From an uncultured Rhodospirillaceae bacterium (GTDB lineage: Bacteria; Pseudomonadota; Alphaproteobacteria; Reyranellales; Reyranellaceae), in assembly GCA_945952105.1 (NCBI GenBank), contig CAMFGZ010000007.1, positions 62,001 through 126,000 of the forward strand: a stretch of 64,000 nt of DNA, read 5' to 3'. A model generated the notes under the pieces. It made no database searches, was not told the origin of the DNA, and saw nothing but the letters and a program-made list of their open reading frames with translations. Below, piece by piece: positions 42,006-50,487 of the stretch. Position 1 is the stretch's first letter. The number at the start of each line of letters is the position of its first letter. A program made the translations under genes and the position numbers.

Positions 42006-42317
42006 ATGGCTCGGCTCATTCTAAACTTGATCGCCCCACCAATCGCGGCAGTCTTCGCTCTTGCCGCTTCCGCCAATCAGGCTGCCAGCCAATCGTGTCA
42101 GGCTCGCGAGGCGCAATTACAGGAGAAGATCCAATCCCTCGCCAGCCAAGCGAGCAGTCTCGGGATTTGTTCGACAGCGCGTCGTTCAGCTCAGTTATAC
42201 CGCGAAGCTGCGGGATTTAACCGAGCCTGCGGTGGGTCAGCCGGTCAAGCCCAAGCAGTGGAGTATGAACGCGCGGCCAGAGAAGCGGATTCTACCGCTG
42301 CCGCCAGCTGCAAATGA
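42006..42317 (+). CDS. Small exported protein, unknown (first of a pair)
   Basis: A 103-residue protein with a signal peptide of about 28 residues (PPIAAVFALAASANQAAS-Q). The mature part is mostly helical by composition (EAQLQEKIQSLASQAS, YERAAREADS) and contains four Cys (C31, C55, C75 and C102), enough for two disulfides. I do not recognise the family. Its stop overlaps the start of the next gene by ATGA, so the two are coupled. The A+T content is visibly higher than in the flanking core genes. Confidence 0.55.
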   Translation: MARLILNLIAPPIAAVFALAASANQAASQSCQAREAQLQEKIQSLASQASSLGICSTARRSAQLYREAAGFNRACGGSAGQAQAVEYERAAREADSTAAASCK

Positions 42318-42667
42318 CTGCGCTTTCGAGATTGAGTGCGATTTTGTTCGCGTCATCTGCTTTACTCGTCGCTCACGGAACGCACACAGCCAATTCGCAA
42401 GATTGCCAATGGGCGCGTCAAAAGTACGATGATTACGTTTCACGCTGCAAGAGCACCGATGGATGCCTATACTTAAATCAGGCGCGATCTTTTGTAGACG
42501 AAAGCTGCAGAGGCACTACTTACTGGACGCGAAAGCAATGCATTGAAGGCGCCCGTCAATGCAAACGGACTTGCACCGAAATAGGTACAACTCCGGAAAA
42601 GTATCGATTGTGCCTGGAGAGTAACGCAGGTTGCGATGAGACGCCCTGCAGGAGCCTGGGTGACTGA
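42314..42667 (+). CDS. Small exported Cys-rich protein, unknown (second of a pair)
   Basis: A 117-residue protein with a signal peptide ending near residue 29 (HTANSQ-D). The mature part holds ten Cys in about 85 residues, all positioned as in a disulfide-stabilised extracellular domain (for example CKSTDGC, CIEGARQCKRTC). No homologue comes to mind. ATGA overlap with the previous gene supports a common unit. It converges on the LuxR-type regulator; the 160-bp gap between them shows no clear terminator. Confidence 0.55.
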   Translation: MTALSRLSAILFASSALLVAHGTHTANSQDCQWARQKYDDYVSRCKSTDGCLYLNQARSFVDESCRGTTYWTRKQCIEGARQCKRTCTEIGTTPEKYRLCLESNAGCDETPCRSLGD

Positions 42668-42827
42668 AGGCTTCGAGCGCAACTGGAATGGCTTCGTTGC
42701 CAAGCATCAAGTCGTAGATCGAGACATTTGGCGCGGTTCCCGTATCGCGGACGAGAAACCAGCCTCGCATCGCGCCTACATAGCCCCCGACTTCAAACCC
42801 GGCGCTACTCCAGGCATGCGGAAGCTC

Positions 42828-43961
42828 TTATGGTGCCTCGGCGCTGGATAAAACTTGAAGCTCAGAAAGAATCTTGATCAGCGCGCTTTGGCGGCGGACG
42901 CTCATCTTTGAGAAGATGGATTTGAGTTGGCTGTTGACTGTAGAAAGCGCAACCCCCAACGACAACGAGACTTCGCTGACAGATAGCCCTTCAAATAGGG
43001 CTCTGCACAGCCGCACTTCAGCGGGAGTCAGACTGTAGATCTCTTTGAGATGCTGCCCTATTCGGGCGTTGGCGCTCCCCGGCGTTGGACCAACGACCAC
43101 ATATACCATTGGCCTACCGAGGCCAGACACTCGTGAAATCAATAGATGAAGAATGTGCTCACCGTCTTGCGATCTCAGCATCAGTGCCGCGCTGTGCGGC
43201 CCTCGAGGTGAGAGCGTAACCGCGTATATTTTCTCACTAAGAAGAGACCGGCTTACAGACTGAAGTTGCATATTTCTTAGGCGAAGAAAATGCTCCGAAC
43301 GCACCAGACGCTCAGCGGCCGACGACATACGCGCGACTTTTCCGGCGCCATCGACCAAGAATGCCGCTACAGGACTGTGATCGAGCATCGCAAAGTCGAT
43401 GCGCCGATGATGATCCACTTGGCTCAGCCGCGATTTTATTAGAAGGGATCGTTGAACGTGGGGCACCAGCTCCGCAGCTAGAGCGCGATGATTCTCGGAA
43501 AATTCAGCATGTTTTGGCCCCCGAAACATTGCGAAGGAAACGAAGGCGCCCCTCCGCTCCCCTTCTTTCGATACAGCGGTAACCAAGTGATGCAGCCCCA
43601 GTGGCTTAAGAAAATCGTTGTAGTGTTCCGTTCGAGAAAGCTCGTTCATGGGAACAAGCATCTCCCCCAGGAAGCCGCCCTCCGCATCTCCGAAGCGGGC
43701 GTGATGCCCCTTCACCCATTCATCACGGGCCTGATAGTAGCTGGCGTAGGTCGCCACTGCCTCGGCCGAAACATTATGAGAAAAAAGAAATCCGCCATCC
43801 GCCTCCTTGCGATCCATCGTATAGATCAGCGAATGGGATGCCTCGAACATACGCGCAGCAGCAGTCAGAACCGCAGACCAATGAGCTTGGTCAAGCGCAG
43901 CTTCGTAGAGCTCCGGGAGTAGCCTACCGAGCAAAGTGATGGCCTTTTTATGCGCCTCCAA
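42828..43961 (-). CDS. LuxR-type transcriptional regulator
   Basis: A 377-residue regulator. The C-terminal LuxR/GerE helix-turn-helix covers about 310-365 (LTPAEVRLCRALFEGLSVSEVSLSLGVALSTVNSQL, in overlapping parts). The N-terminal 190 residues look like a PAS/GAF-type sensor and a second PAS-like segment follows (SPVAAFLVDGAGKVARMSSAAERLV). There is no receiver domain and no acyl-homoserine-lactone-type pocket motif that I can see. A 14-bp palindrome lies 28 bp upstream of the start. It is the only regulator in the A+T-rich island and the best candidate to control it. Confidence 0.82.
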   Translation of the reverse strand: MEAHKKAITLLGRLLPELYEAALDQAHWSAVLTAAARMFEASHSLIYTMDRKEADGGFLFSHNVSAEAVATYASYYQARDEWVKGHHARFGDAEGGFLGEMLVPMNELSRTEHYNDFLKPLGLHHLVTAVSKEGERRGAFVSFAMFRGPKHAEFSENHRALAAELVPHVQRSLLIKSRLSQVDHHRRIDFAMLDHSPVAAFLVDGAGKVARMSSAAERLVRSEHFLRLRNMQLQSVSRSLLSEKIYAVTLSPRGPHSAALMLRSQDGEHILHLLISRVSGLGRPMVYVVVGPTPGSANARIGQHLKEIYSLTPAEVRLCRALFEGLSVSEVSLSLGVALSTVNSQLKSIFSKMSVRRQSALIKILSELQVLSSAEAP

Positions 43962-43988
43962 ACGCGCCGCGACCGCTCAGCAACTTAT

Positions 43989-44002
43989 CCGCAAGGTTGC
44001 GG
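43989..44002. promoter_or_regulatory. Palindrome upstream of the LuxR-type gene
   Basis: CCGCAAGGTTGCGG, six paired bases each side of a GG centre, lies 28-41 bp upstream of the regulator's ATG. It could be an operator for autoregulation or a 5' hairpin. The rest of the 185-bp gap up to 44146 shows no gene. Confidence 0.3.
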
Positions 44003-44146
44003 CACGCTTATACCGTTCTATTTTGCCGTGTTCGTTTCAGCTTTTCAATTCTACCGAATCCGCCATCGGCGGTACTCTGTTGACATTGGATGGTTTCCCA
44101 TCTCAGCATCGGCTTCACCGCATCTGCAATCGGCCCCCGCCGAAAC

Positions 44147-44731
44147 CTAGGCGCCAACTCCAAGGGTGACGCCGAGGAAGCGGTCGACGATCAGTGACAG
44201 CAGGAGCGACGGCACCCAGTTGACGATCAGCAGGAGAAAGGCGATCGGCCAGCTCGCGCCCACCATCGTCCGCGTCGTGGCGAGGAACCAGTAGAAGAAA
44301 AGCCCCTGCAGTCCGAACCGGATGAGCTCTCCCAGAACCGCGGGCAGCAGCGTGGCGAGGACGATTCCGAATACGGCCACGATCATTGCCGGCAGGTTGA
44401 CCCAGTTGAGCGCCGACACATAGCGCGGGAAATGGCCGAGCCAGTTCCGCCGCCGCGCGATCTCGTAGAACAGGACGGGAAACAGCAGCCAGTCGACGAC
44501 GTAGCGCAGCGCCTCGACCAGCACGATCTCGATGTCGTCCGCGGTCGATGAAACGTTCATGTAGCGGATCATCATCAGGGTCACGTGCAGGGGCGCCACC
44601 AGGATCATCACCTGGAACGAGCGCACGCAGGCTTCGAGCGTATTGTCGAAGTAGGACGGAGCCGCGGGATCGCGCTTCAGGAGCCCGATCGCACCCTGCA
44701 TGCCGCGGGCGATTTCAGCAGTGTTGAGCAC
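44147..44731 (-). CDS. Integral membrane protein, unknown, paired with dapE
   Basis: A 194-residue protein with about four or five hydrophobic segments (VMILVAPLHVTLMMI, LRYVVDWLLFPVLFYEIA, VNLPAMIVAVFGIVLATLLPAV, GLFFYWFLAT, IAFLLLIVNWVPSLLLSLI). The family is not recognised. The start is GTG, 8 bp after the dapE stop; a GAGG site lies about 6 nt before it. It should be cotranscribed with dapE. It converges on nothing: the next gene downstream is the LuxR-type regulator on the same strand, after 185 bp. Confidence 0.65.
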   Translation of the reverse strand: MLNTAEIARGMQGAIGLLKRDPAAPSYFDNTLEACVRSFQVMILVAPLHVTLMMIRYMNVSSTADDIEIVLVEALRYVVDWLLFPVLFYEIARRRNWLGHFPRYVSALNWVNLPAMIVAVFGIVLATLLPAVLGELIRFGLQGLFFYWFLATTRTMVGASWPIAFLLLIVNWVPSLLLSLIVDRFLGVTLGVGA

Positions 44732-44739
44732 GGCCGGCC

Positions 44740-45927
44740 TCAGGCCGCGAAGTAACGGTCGAGTACCGTTTCGTAGACGCGCGCGAGCTTCTTGAGATCC
44801 TCGACCGCGCTCTTCTCGTCGACCTTGTGCATGCTTTCGCCGACCAGCCCGAATTCGAGCACCGGGCAGTAGCTGCGGATGAAGCGCGCATCGGACGTGC
44901 CGCCGGTCGTAGACAACTCGGTCTCGACACCCACTACGTCGCGCACCGCGCCGGCCACGAGATCGCTCAGCGGGCCGGGCGGCGTGTAGAACGACTCGCC
45001 CGAGACCTGGACGCTGTACTCGACGGTGCCGTTGCCACCCAGCACCTCGTTGGCGCGCTCGATGCGCTCCTTGAGATGCGCGAGCAGTGTCTTCGAGGTC
45101 CAGAGATCGTTGAAGCGGGTGTTGAAGCGCGCCTTGGCGACGCCGGGCGCGATGTTGGTCGCCGGGTTGCCGACGTCTACCGTCGTGAACTGCAGCGAAG
45201 TCGGCTGGAAATGCGTGCTGCCCTTGTCGATCGGCTCGCGCACCAGAGCCTCGATCATCGCCGACAGGCGGTGCACGGCATTGTCGAGCCGCTCGGGATA
45301 GGCGACATGGCCCTGCACGCCGCGCACGACCATGTCGACGGTCATGCTGCCGCGACGGCCGATCTTCATCATGTCGCCGAAGCGCTTCGAACTGGTCGGC
45401 TCGCCGACGACGCAGGCGTCGATCGTCTCGCCGCGTTCGGCGAGGCGCTGCAGCATCTTCACGGTGCCGTTGACCGCCGGGCCTTCCTCGTCGCCGGTGA
45501 TCAGCAGGCTGATCGAGCCGCCGAAATCCCGGCCGCGCTTCGCGAGAAAACGGGCGGCGGCGTCGGTGAAGGCCGCGATCGCCCCCTTCATGTCGGCGGC
45601 GCCGCGCCCGAACAGATAGCCGCCCGACAGTTCGGCGGCGAACGGCCCGATCGTCCAAGAGGAAAGATCGCCCACCGGCACGACATCGGAATGGCCGGCA
45701 AAGCAGAAATGCTTACCCCCGGTGCCGATGCGCGCATAGAGATTGGCGACGTCGTCGGTGCCGGCCTCGGTGAAATCCATGCGCTCGCACGTGAACCCGA
45801 GGGGCTCAAGCGTGCGCTCCAGCAATTGCAGGGCGCCGGCTTCGCGCGGGGTCACGCTCTCGCAGCGGACGAGCGTGCGCGTCAGTTCGATGACATCGGT
45901 GACGTTGGAGCTGAGCGTATCGGGCAT
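44740..45927 (-). CDS. dapE: Succinyl-diaminopimelate desuccinylase
   Basis: Zinc-dependent M20 peptidase-family enzyme of the lysine and meso-diaminopimelate pathway; it releases succinate from N-succinyl-LL-diaminopimelate. FCFAGHSDVVPVG, GRGAADMKGAIAAF, ITGDEEGPAVNGT and VGEPTSSKRFGD hold the metal and catalytic residues. The ATG at 45927 gives 395 residues and starts just before the conserved VIELTRTLVRCESVTP; an ATG at 45987 would add 20 unconserved residues and overlap the terminator of smc. Confidence 0.94.
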   Translation of the reverse strand: MPDTLSSNVTDVIELTRTLVRCESVTPREAGALQLLERTLEPLGFTCERMDFTEAGTDDVANLYARIGTGGKHFCFAGHSDVVPVGDLSSWTIGPFAAELSGGYLFGRGAADMKGAIAAFTDAAARFLAKRGRDFGGSISLLITGDEEGPAVNGTVKMLQRLAERGETIDACVVGEPTSSKRFGDMMKIGRRGSMTVDMVVRGVQGHVAYPERLDNAVHRLSAMIEALVREPIDKGSTHFQPTSLQFTTVDVGNPATNIAPGVAKARFNTRFNDLWTSKTLLAHLKERIERANEVLGGNGTVEYSVQVSGESFYTPPGPLSDLVAGAVRDVVGVETELSTTGGTSDARFIRSYCPVLEFGLVGESMHKVDEKSAVEDLKKLARVYETVLDRYFAA

Positions 45928-45985
45928 GGGCCGGACACTACAGCCCCGCTCCTGCCCTGAGAAGGGCGGCCCCGGGAAGCGCTGC

Positions 45986-46023
45986 AAAAGAAAAAGGGCG
46001 CCGGCTCAGGCCCGCCGGCGCCC
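45986..46023 (-). terminator. Rho-independent terminator of smc
   Basis: Minus-strand reading gives a perfect 10-bp stem (GGGCGCCGGC / GCCGGCGCCC, 8-nt loop) followed by TTTTTCTTTT. It lies 57 bp after the smc stop. It should end the smc transcript and separate it from dapE. Confidence 0.85.
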
Positions 46024-46079
46024 AGTCTTTTGAGAGGAAGATAGTCTTGCTTGTTTAGTCTGAACCCCTCGGCAGGTGG

Positions 46080-49000
46080 CTAGGCCACCATCCGGTCGGC
46101 CTCCTGCAGGTTGACCGAGACGAGCTGGGACACGCCCCGCTCGGCCATGGTCACGCCGTAGAGGCGATCCATGCGCGCCATGGTGACGCGATGATGGGTG
46201 ATGATCAGGAAGCGCGTGTCGGTGCGGCCGGCGATGTCGTTCACCAGGCCGCAGAAGCGTTCCACGTTGAGGTCGTCCAGCGGCGCGTCCACCTCGTCCA
46301 GCACGCAGATCGGCGCCGGGTTGGTCATGAACACCGCGAACAGCAGCGACAGCGCCGTGAGGGCCTGTTCGCCGCCCGAGAGCAGCGACATGACCTGCAG
46401 CTTCTTGCCCGGCGGCGAGGCGTGGATCTCGAGGCCGGCTTCGAGCGGATCCTCCGACTCGGTGAGCCGCAGCTCGGCCTTGCCGCCGCCGAACAGCTTG
46501 GTGAAGAGCTGCTGGAAGTGGCCGCTGACCTGCTCGAAGGCAGCGAGGAAACGCTCGCGGCCCTCGCGGTTCAGGCTCTGGATGCCCTGGCGCAGGCGGC
46601 CGATGGCGGCGACCAGGTCGTCGCGCTCGGTCGTCATGCCGGTGATCTGCTGTTCGAGTTCGTTGGCCTCTTCCTCGGCGCGCAGGTTCACCGCGCCCAT
46701 CGTCTCGCGCTCGTGCACCAAGCGCTCGAGCTTGTGCTCGGCCTTGTCGAGTTCCGGCAGTTCTTCAAGAGACTGGACCTCGGCCAGCGCCATCACGCCC
46801 TCGGGCTCGCAGCGCAGCCGTTCGACGATGCGCTCGACGACGGCCTCGCGATCCTTGGTCGCCTGCTCGACGAGACCTTCGCGGCGCACGCGGCTCTCGC
46901 GCGCCTGCCCCAACTCGGTCTCGGCCTGACGCAGTGCCCGGTCGGCCTCGCCCAGGCGAGTCTCGCCGATCGCCAGCCGGTCGGCCGCTTCCTGGCGGTT
47001 GAACTCGGCCTTCTCGATCTCCTCGCCGAGCACCATGCGCTTCTCTTCGATCTCGGCCGGCTTGGCGGCGAGTTCGGCGATGGCCGCGGCGGTCTGCTCA
47101 TGCCGCGCCTCGAGTTCGCCGATCTGGCCGTCGGCCTCGCTCAGGCGCTTGCTCCAGCCGGCATGGTCCTGCGCGATCTGCGCCAGACGCTCGACCCGCA
47201 TCGCCGATTCGCGGGCGAGACGGTCGCACTGACCCTCCGCCTCGACGAGCGCGGCCCGAAGTTCGGCGATGCGCACGCGCAGCGCTCCGGCTGCGGCCCG
47301 GTCGGCCTGCGTGTCGGAGATCGACGACAGGCGCGCCTCGCGGAAGGTGCGGCGCATCTCGACCTCGGCGATGTCGCCCAGCACCTCGGCCACCACCGTC
47401 TCGATGCCGGCAAGGCGCGTGCGGAGCTGGTCGGTGCGCCGGGCAACTTCGACGTGGCGGTCGCGCGCCTGCGTGGCCAGGCGCTCGGCCGTGCCGATGG
47501 CCGACTGGGCGGCGCGCTCGGCGGCGCGGGTCGCCTCGCCGGCGTCCTGCGCCTTGCGGCGCGCGGCGTCGGCCACGCCGCGCTCATGGGCGCGGGCCTG
47601 GTCGACACAGGTCTTCTCGGCGTCGCGGGCGGCGGCGAGCCAGGTCTTCTCGGCATCGACGCGCGCCTGCTCGATCGTCTGCTCGGCGACGACGCCGTCG
47701 ATCTGGTAGCGGATCTCGGCAAGGCGATTGCGCTGGCTCAGTCGCACGGCGGCGGTGGACGGCGCGCCGGCGCGCATCGTGTAGCCGTCCCAGCGCCACA
47801 CGGCGCCCTCGCGGGTGACGAGCTGCTGGCCCGGCTTGAGAGCCGCCTGCAGCGCCGCGCCGATCTCGTCGTTGGCGACGATGCCGATGAAGGCCAGGCG
47901 ACGGGCCAGTTCCGGCAATGCGCCGACATGTGCACCGAGCGGAGTCGCACCCTCGGGCAGCGCCGGCGTGTCGGCCAGAGCATCGAGCGGCAGCCAGTGA
48001 ACCGGCGCGCCGCGATCCGACGAGGCTTCGAGCTCATCGCCGAACGCCGCGCCCAGCGCCTTCTCGTAGCCCGGCTCGACGGTCAGCGCATCGAGCAGCG
48101 GGGGCCACAACGAGTCGGCGGCCGACTTCAGCGCGGCGGCGACGCCCGCTTCCTCGGCGCGCAGCTTGGTCAGGCGCGCATTGGTCTTCTGCAGCGTCTC
48201 GACGGCAACAGCGTGGCTCGCCTCGGCGGCTTCCCGTTCGGCGGCCCGGGCGCGCTCCATGTCGAGGCGCTCGGCCTCGGCCCTGGCGACGGCCACACGC
48301 GCGGCATCCGATTCGTAGCGCTCGGCCTCGCGGGCGGCCTCGATGGCTTCCTGGCTGGTGAGGCGTGTTTCCTCGAGCGCAGTACGCGCCGCTTCGAGCT
48401 CGGCCTCGACCTCCGGCAGCGCCGGCAGGTTCGACAGTTCGGTCTCGAGCTGCTGCTGCTGCGCCGTCACTTCGTCGCGGCGCGACGACAGGCGGCGCAG
48501 GCGGTCCTGCAGTTCGGCGATCTCGCGCGAGACGCTCTGGCGCAGCGCCTCGTCGTCGGCGATCTGGCGGGTCAGCTGGTCGTGCTCGGCCTCGGCTTCA
48601 TTGGTGCCGATACGGGCGGTGTCGCGGGCCTCCTCGGCGGCAGCGGCTCGATCCTCTTCGCCGAAGCGCTCCTCTTCCAGACGCTCGCGCTGGGTTTCGA
48701 GATCGGTGATGGCGGTCTCGGCGTCGCCCTTGCGGCCACGCTCGCGAGCCAGATCCTGTTCGGTCTGCTGCAGGCGACGCTCGGCCTCGAACTGCGCGGC
48801 GGCGACACGCTCGGCTTCGGCAGTCAGAGCATCGTGCGCCACGCGCAGGCGCTGCAGGCCGGCGGCGGCGGCGGCCTCGTCGTTGCGCAAGGGCGGCAGC
48901 GCCGTCGCGGCTTCGGCCTGCGCGGTGGTGGCGAGGCCGACAAGGCGCGTGAGGTCGGCAACCTGCGCCTCGGCTTCCTTCAGCCGCTCGGCCGACTCGG

Positions 49001-49736
49001 CCAGGTCGCGCTCGGCATTGGCGAGCCTCAGCGCCAGCACGGCGGCTTCGGCGCGGCGGATATGGTCGGAGAGGTTGCGGTAGCGGCTGGCCTGGCGGGC
49101 CTGCCGCTTCAGCCCCTTGTGCTGCTCTTCCAGCGCGACCAGCACGTCCTGCACGCGGGCGAGGTTCTGCTCGGCAGCGCGCAGGCGCAGCTCCGCCTCG
49201 TGACGGCGGGCGTAGAGACCGGTGATGCCGGCCGCCTCGTCGATCACAGAACGGCGATCGGCGGGCTTGGCGTTGATCAGCGTGCCGATGCGGCCCTGGC
49301 TGACCAGCGCCGTCGAACGCGAACCGGTCGCGGCGTCGGCGAACAGCGTCTGCACGTCACGGGCACGGATCTCGCGGCCGTTCACCGAGTAGGCCGAGCC
49401 ATGGCCGCGCTCGATGCGGCGCACGACGTCGAGCTGGTCGGTGTCGTTCACCATCGCCGGTGCGGTGCGGGTCTTGTTGTCGAGCGACAGCATCACCTCG
49501 GCGATGTTGCGCGCCGGCCGCTGGCCGGAGCCCGCGAAGATGACGTCCTCCATCTCGGACCCGCGCATCTGCTTGGCGGAAGTCTCGCCCATGACCCACT
49601 TCAGGGCCTCGACCAGATTCGACTTGCCGCAGCCGTTGGGCCCCACGATCCCCGTCATGCCGGGCTCGATCGTGAGCTCCGTCGGGTCGACGAAGGACTT
49701 GAAGCCGGAGAGCCGGAGCTTGTCGAACTGGACCAT
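46080..49736 (-). CDS. smc: Chromosome segregation protein SMC
   Basis: Condensin-type ATPase that organises and segregates the chromosome. The Walker A GPNGCGKS is at residues 32-39; the signature LSGGEQALTAL and Walker B CVLDEVDAPLDD are near the C-terminus. Two long Ala/Glu/Arg-rich coiled-coil arms flank a hinge at about 500-660 (AADSLWPPLLDALTVEPGYE, VTREGAVWRWDGYTMRAG). The 1218 residues are slightly above average because of long coiled coils. It follows the DsbA-like gene by 35 bp and ends at a strong terminator. Confidence 0.98.
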   Translation of the reverse strand: MVQFDKLRLSGFKSFVDPTELTIEPGMTGIVGPNGCGKSNLVEALKWVMGETSAKQMRGSEMEDVIFAGSGQRPARNIAEVMLSLDNKTRTAPAMVNDTDQLDVVRRIERGHGSAYSVNGREIRARDVQTLFADAATGSRSTALVSQGRIGTLINAKPADRRSVIDEAAGITGLYARRHEAELRLRAAEQNLARVQDVLVALEEQHKGLKRQARQASRYRNLSDHIRRAEAAVLALRLANAERDLAESAERLKEAEAQVADLTRLVGLATTAQAEAATALPPLRNDEAAAAAGLQRLRVAHDALTAEAERVAAAQFEAERRLQQTEQDLARERGRKGDAETAITDLETQRERLEEERFGEEDRAAAAEEARDTARIGTNEAEAEHDQLTRQIADDEALRQSVSREIAELQDRLRRLSSRRDEVTAQQQQLETELSNLPALPEVEAELEAARTALEETRLTSQEAIEAAREAERYESDAARVAVARAEAERLDMERARAAEREAAEASHAVAVETLQKTNARLTKLRAEEAGVAAALKSAADSLWPPLLDALTVEPGYEKALGAAFGDELEASSDRGAPVHWLPLDALADTPALPEGATPLGAHVGALPELARRLAFIGIVANDEIGAALQAALKPGQQLVTREGAVWRWDGYTMRAGAPSTAAVRLSQRNRLAEIRYQIDGVVAEQTIEQARVDAEKTWLAAARDAEKTCVDQARAHERGVADAARRKAQDAGEATRAAERAAQSAIGTAERLATQARDRHVEVARRTDQLRTRLAGIETVVAEVLGDIAEVEMRRTFREARLSSISDTQADRAAAGALRVRIAELRAALVEAEGQCDRLARESAMRVERLAQIAQDHAGWSKRLSEADGQIGELEARHEQTAAAIAELAAKPAEIEEKRMVLGEEIEKAEFNRQEAADRLAIGETRLGEADRALRQAETELGQARESRVRREGLVEQATKDREAVVERIVERLRCEPEGVMALAEVQSLEELPELDKAEHKLERLVHERETMGAVNLRAEEEANELEQQITGMTTERDDLVAAIGRLRQGIQSLNREGRERFLAAFEQVSGHFQQLFTKLFGGGKAELRLTESEDPLEAGLEIHASPPGKKLQVMSLLSGGEQALTALSLLFAVFMTNPAPICVLDEVDAPLDDLNVERFCGLVNDIAGRTDTRFLIITHHRVTMARMDRLYGVTMAERGVSQLVSVNLQEADRMVA

Positions 49737-49771
49737 TACACCACGCCTGTCTGGTTACGTGCCTTGAGTGC

Positions 49772-50431
49772 CTACTTGGCGGCCTTGGCGAACACACCGT
49801 CGAGTTCGTCGACAGAGCGCGCGCCGCGATAGAGCTGGCCGTTGATGAACAGGGTCGGCGTCGAGTTGACGCCCATCGCCTCGCCGCCCTTGTAGTCGTT
49901 GATGACCGCGTTGCTCATCGCCTCGTTGGCGAGGCAGGCCTTGATCTCGTTTTCACCGAGGCCCGCGATGCGCAGCGGCTTGGACAATTCGGCCACCGGA
50001 TCGGCCGCCGCCGCCCATTGCGGCTGGCTGCGGAAGATGAGGTCGATCACGCCGAAATACTTGTCGTTGCCGGCGCATTCCGCGATCTGGGCGGCCTTGG
50101 CCGCCACCTGATCCAGCGGGAAGTCGCGGTAGACCAGCTTCACCTTGCCGGTATCGATCCACTTCTTCTTGACCTCGGGCAGGACCTGCGTGTGGAAATG
50201 CGCACAGTGCGAGCAGGTCAGAGAAGCGTACTCGATGACCGTGATCGGCGCCTTCGGGTCACCCAGCACATGGTCTCCGGGCTGCACGCTTTCGAGGGCG
50301 GCCTTGTTGGGCGCCGACGCAGCGGCAACCGGCGCCGGGCCGGCCGCAGGCGGACGGGTGCCGAAATAGACGCCAGCCGCAATCGCAGCCACCGCCACGA
50401 CCCCGCCGGCGACGATCAAGATATTCCGCAT
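49772..50431 (-). CDS. DsbA-family thiol:disulfide oxidoreductase
   Basis: Thioredoxin-fold protein of 219 residues in the envelope. A signal anchor is at residues 4-24, then an Ala/Pro linker. The active site is Cys73-Ser-His-Cys76 and the cis-Pro loop is VNSTPTLFING. The CSHC motif is close to DsbA (CPHC) and to the ScsC/TlpA-like group. It shares PGDHVLG, YAS-T-C-H-C and the GVNSTPTLFIN loop with the adjacent fusion protein, so the two arose by duplication. It lies between the fusion gene and smc. Confidence 0.9.
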   Translation of the reverse strand: MRNILIVAGGVVAVAAIAAGVYFGTRPPAAGPAPVAAASAPNKAALESVQPGDHVLGDPKAPITVIEYASLTCSHCAHFHTQVLPEVKKKWIDTGKVKLVYRDFPLDQVAAKAAQIAECAGNDKYFGVIDLIFRSQPQWAAAADPVAELSKPLRIAGLGENEIKACLANEAMSNAVINDYKGGEAMGVNSTPTLFINGQLYRGARSVDELDGVFAKAAK

Positions 50432-50487
50432 ATGCCCCTACCCTCTCCACTACATCTTGGGAATTACGCCTGTGGGGAGTCAAACGT

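Noticed and set aside
42473..42770. Two short minus-strand frames opposite the Cys-rich protein gene
   Set aside because: They lie over a gene with signal peptide and ATGA coupling, and have neither a signal peptide nor a good ribosome site.
39353..44146. Prophage or integrative element
   Set aside because: No integrase, transposase, phage structural gene, tRNA target or flanking direct repeat is visible.
46191..49832. A 1213-residue + strand frame opposite smc
   Set aside because: It mirrors smc almost exactly, is made of low-complexity Arg/Leu/Gly/Ala, and has no domain. High GC removes stop codons on the opposite strand.
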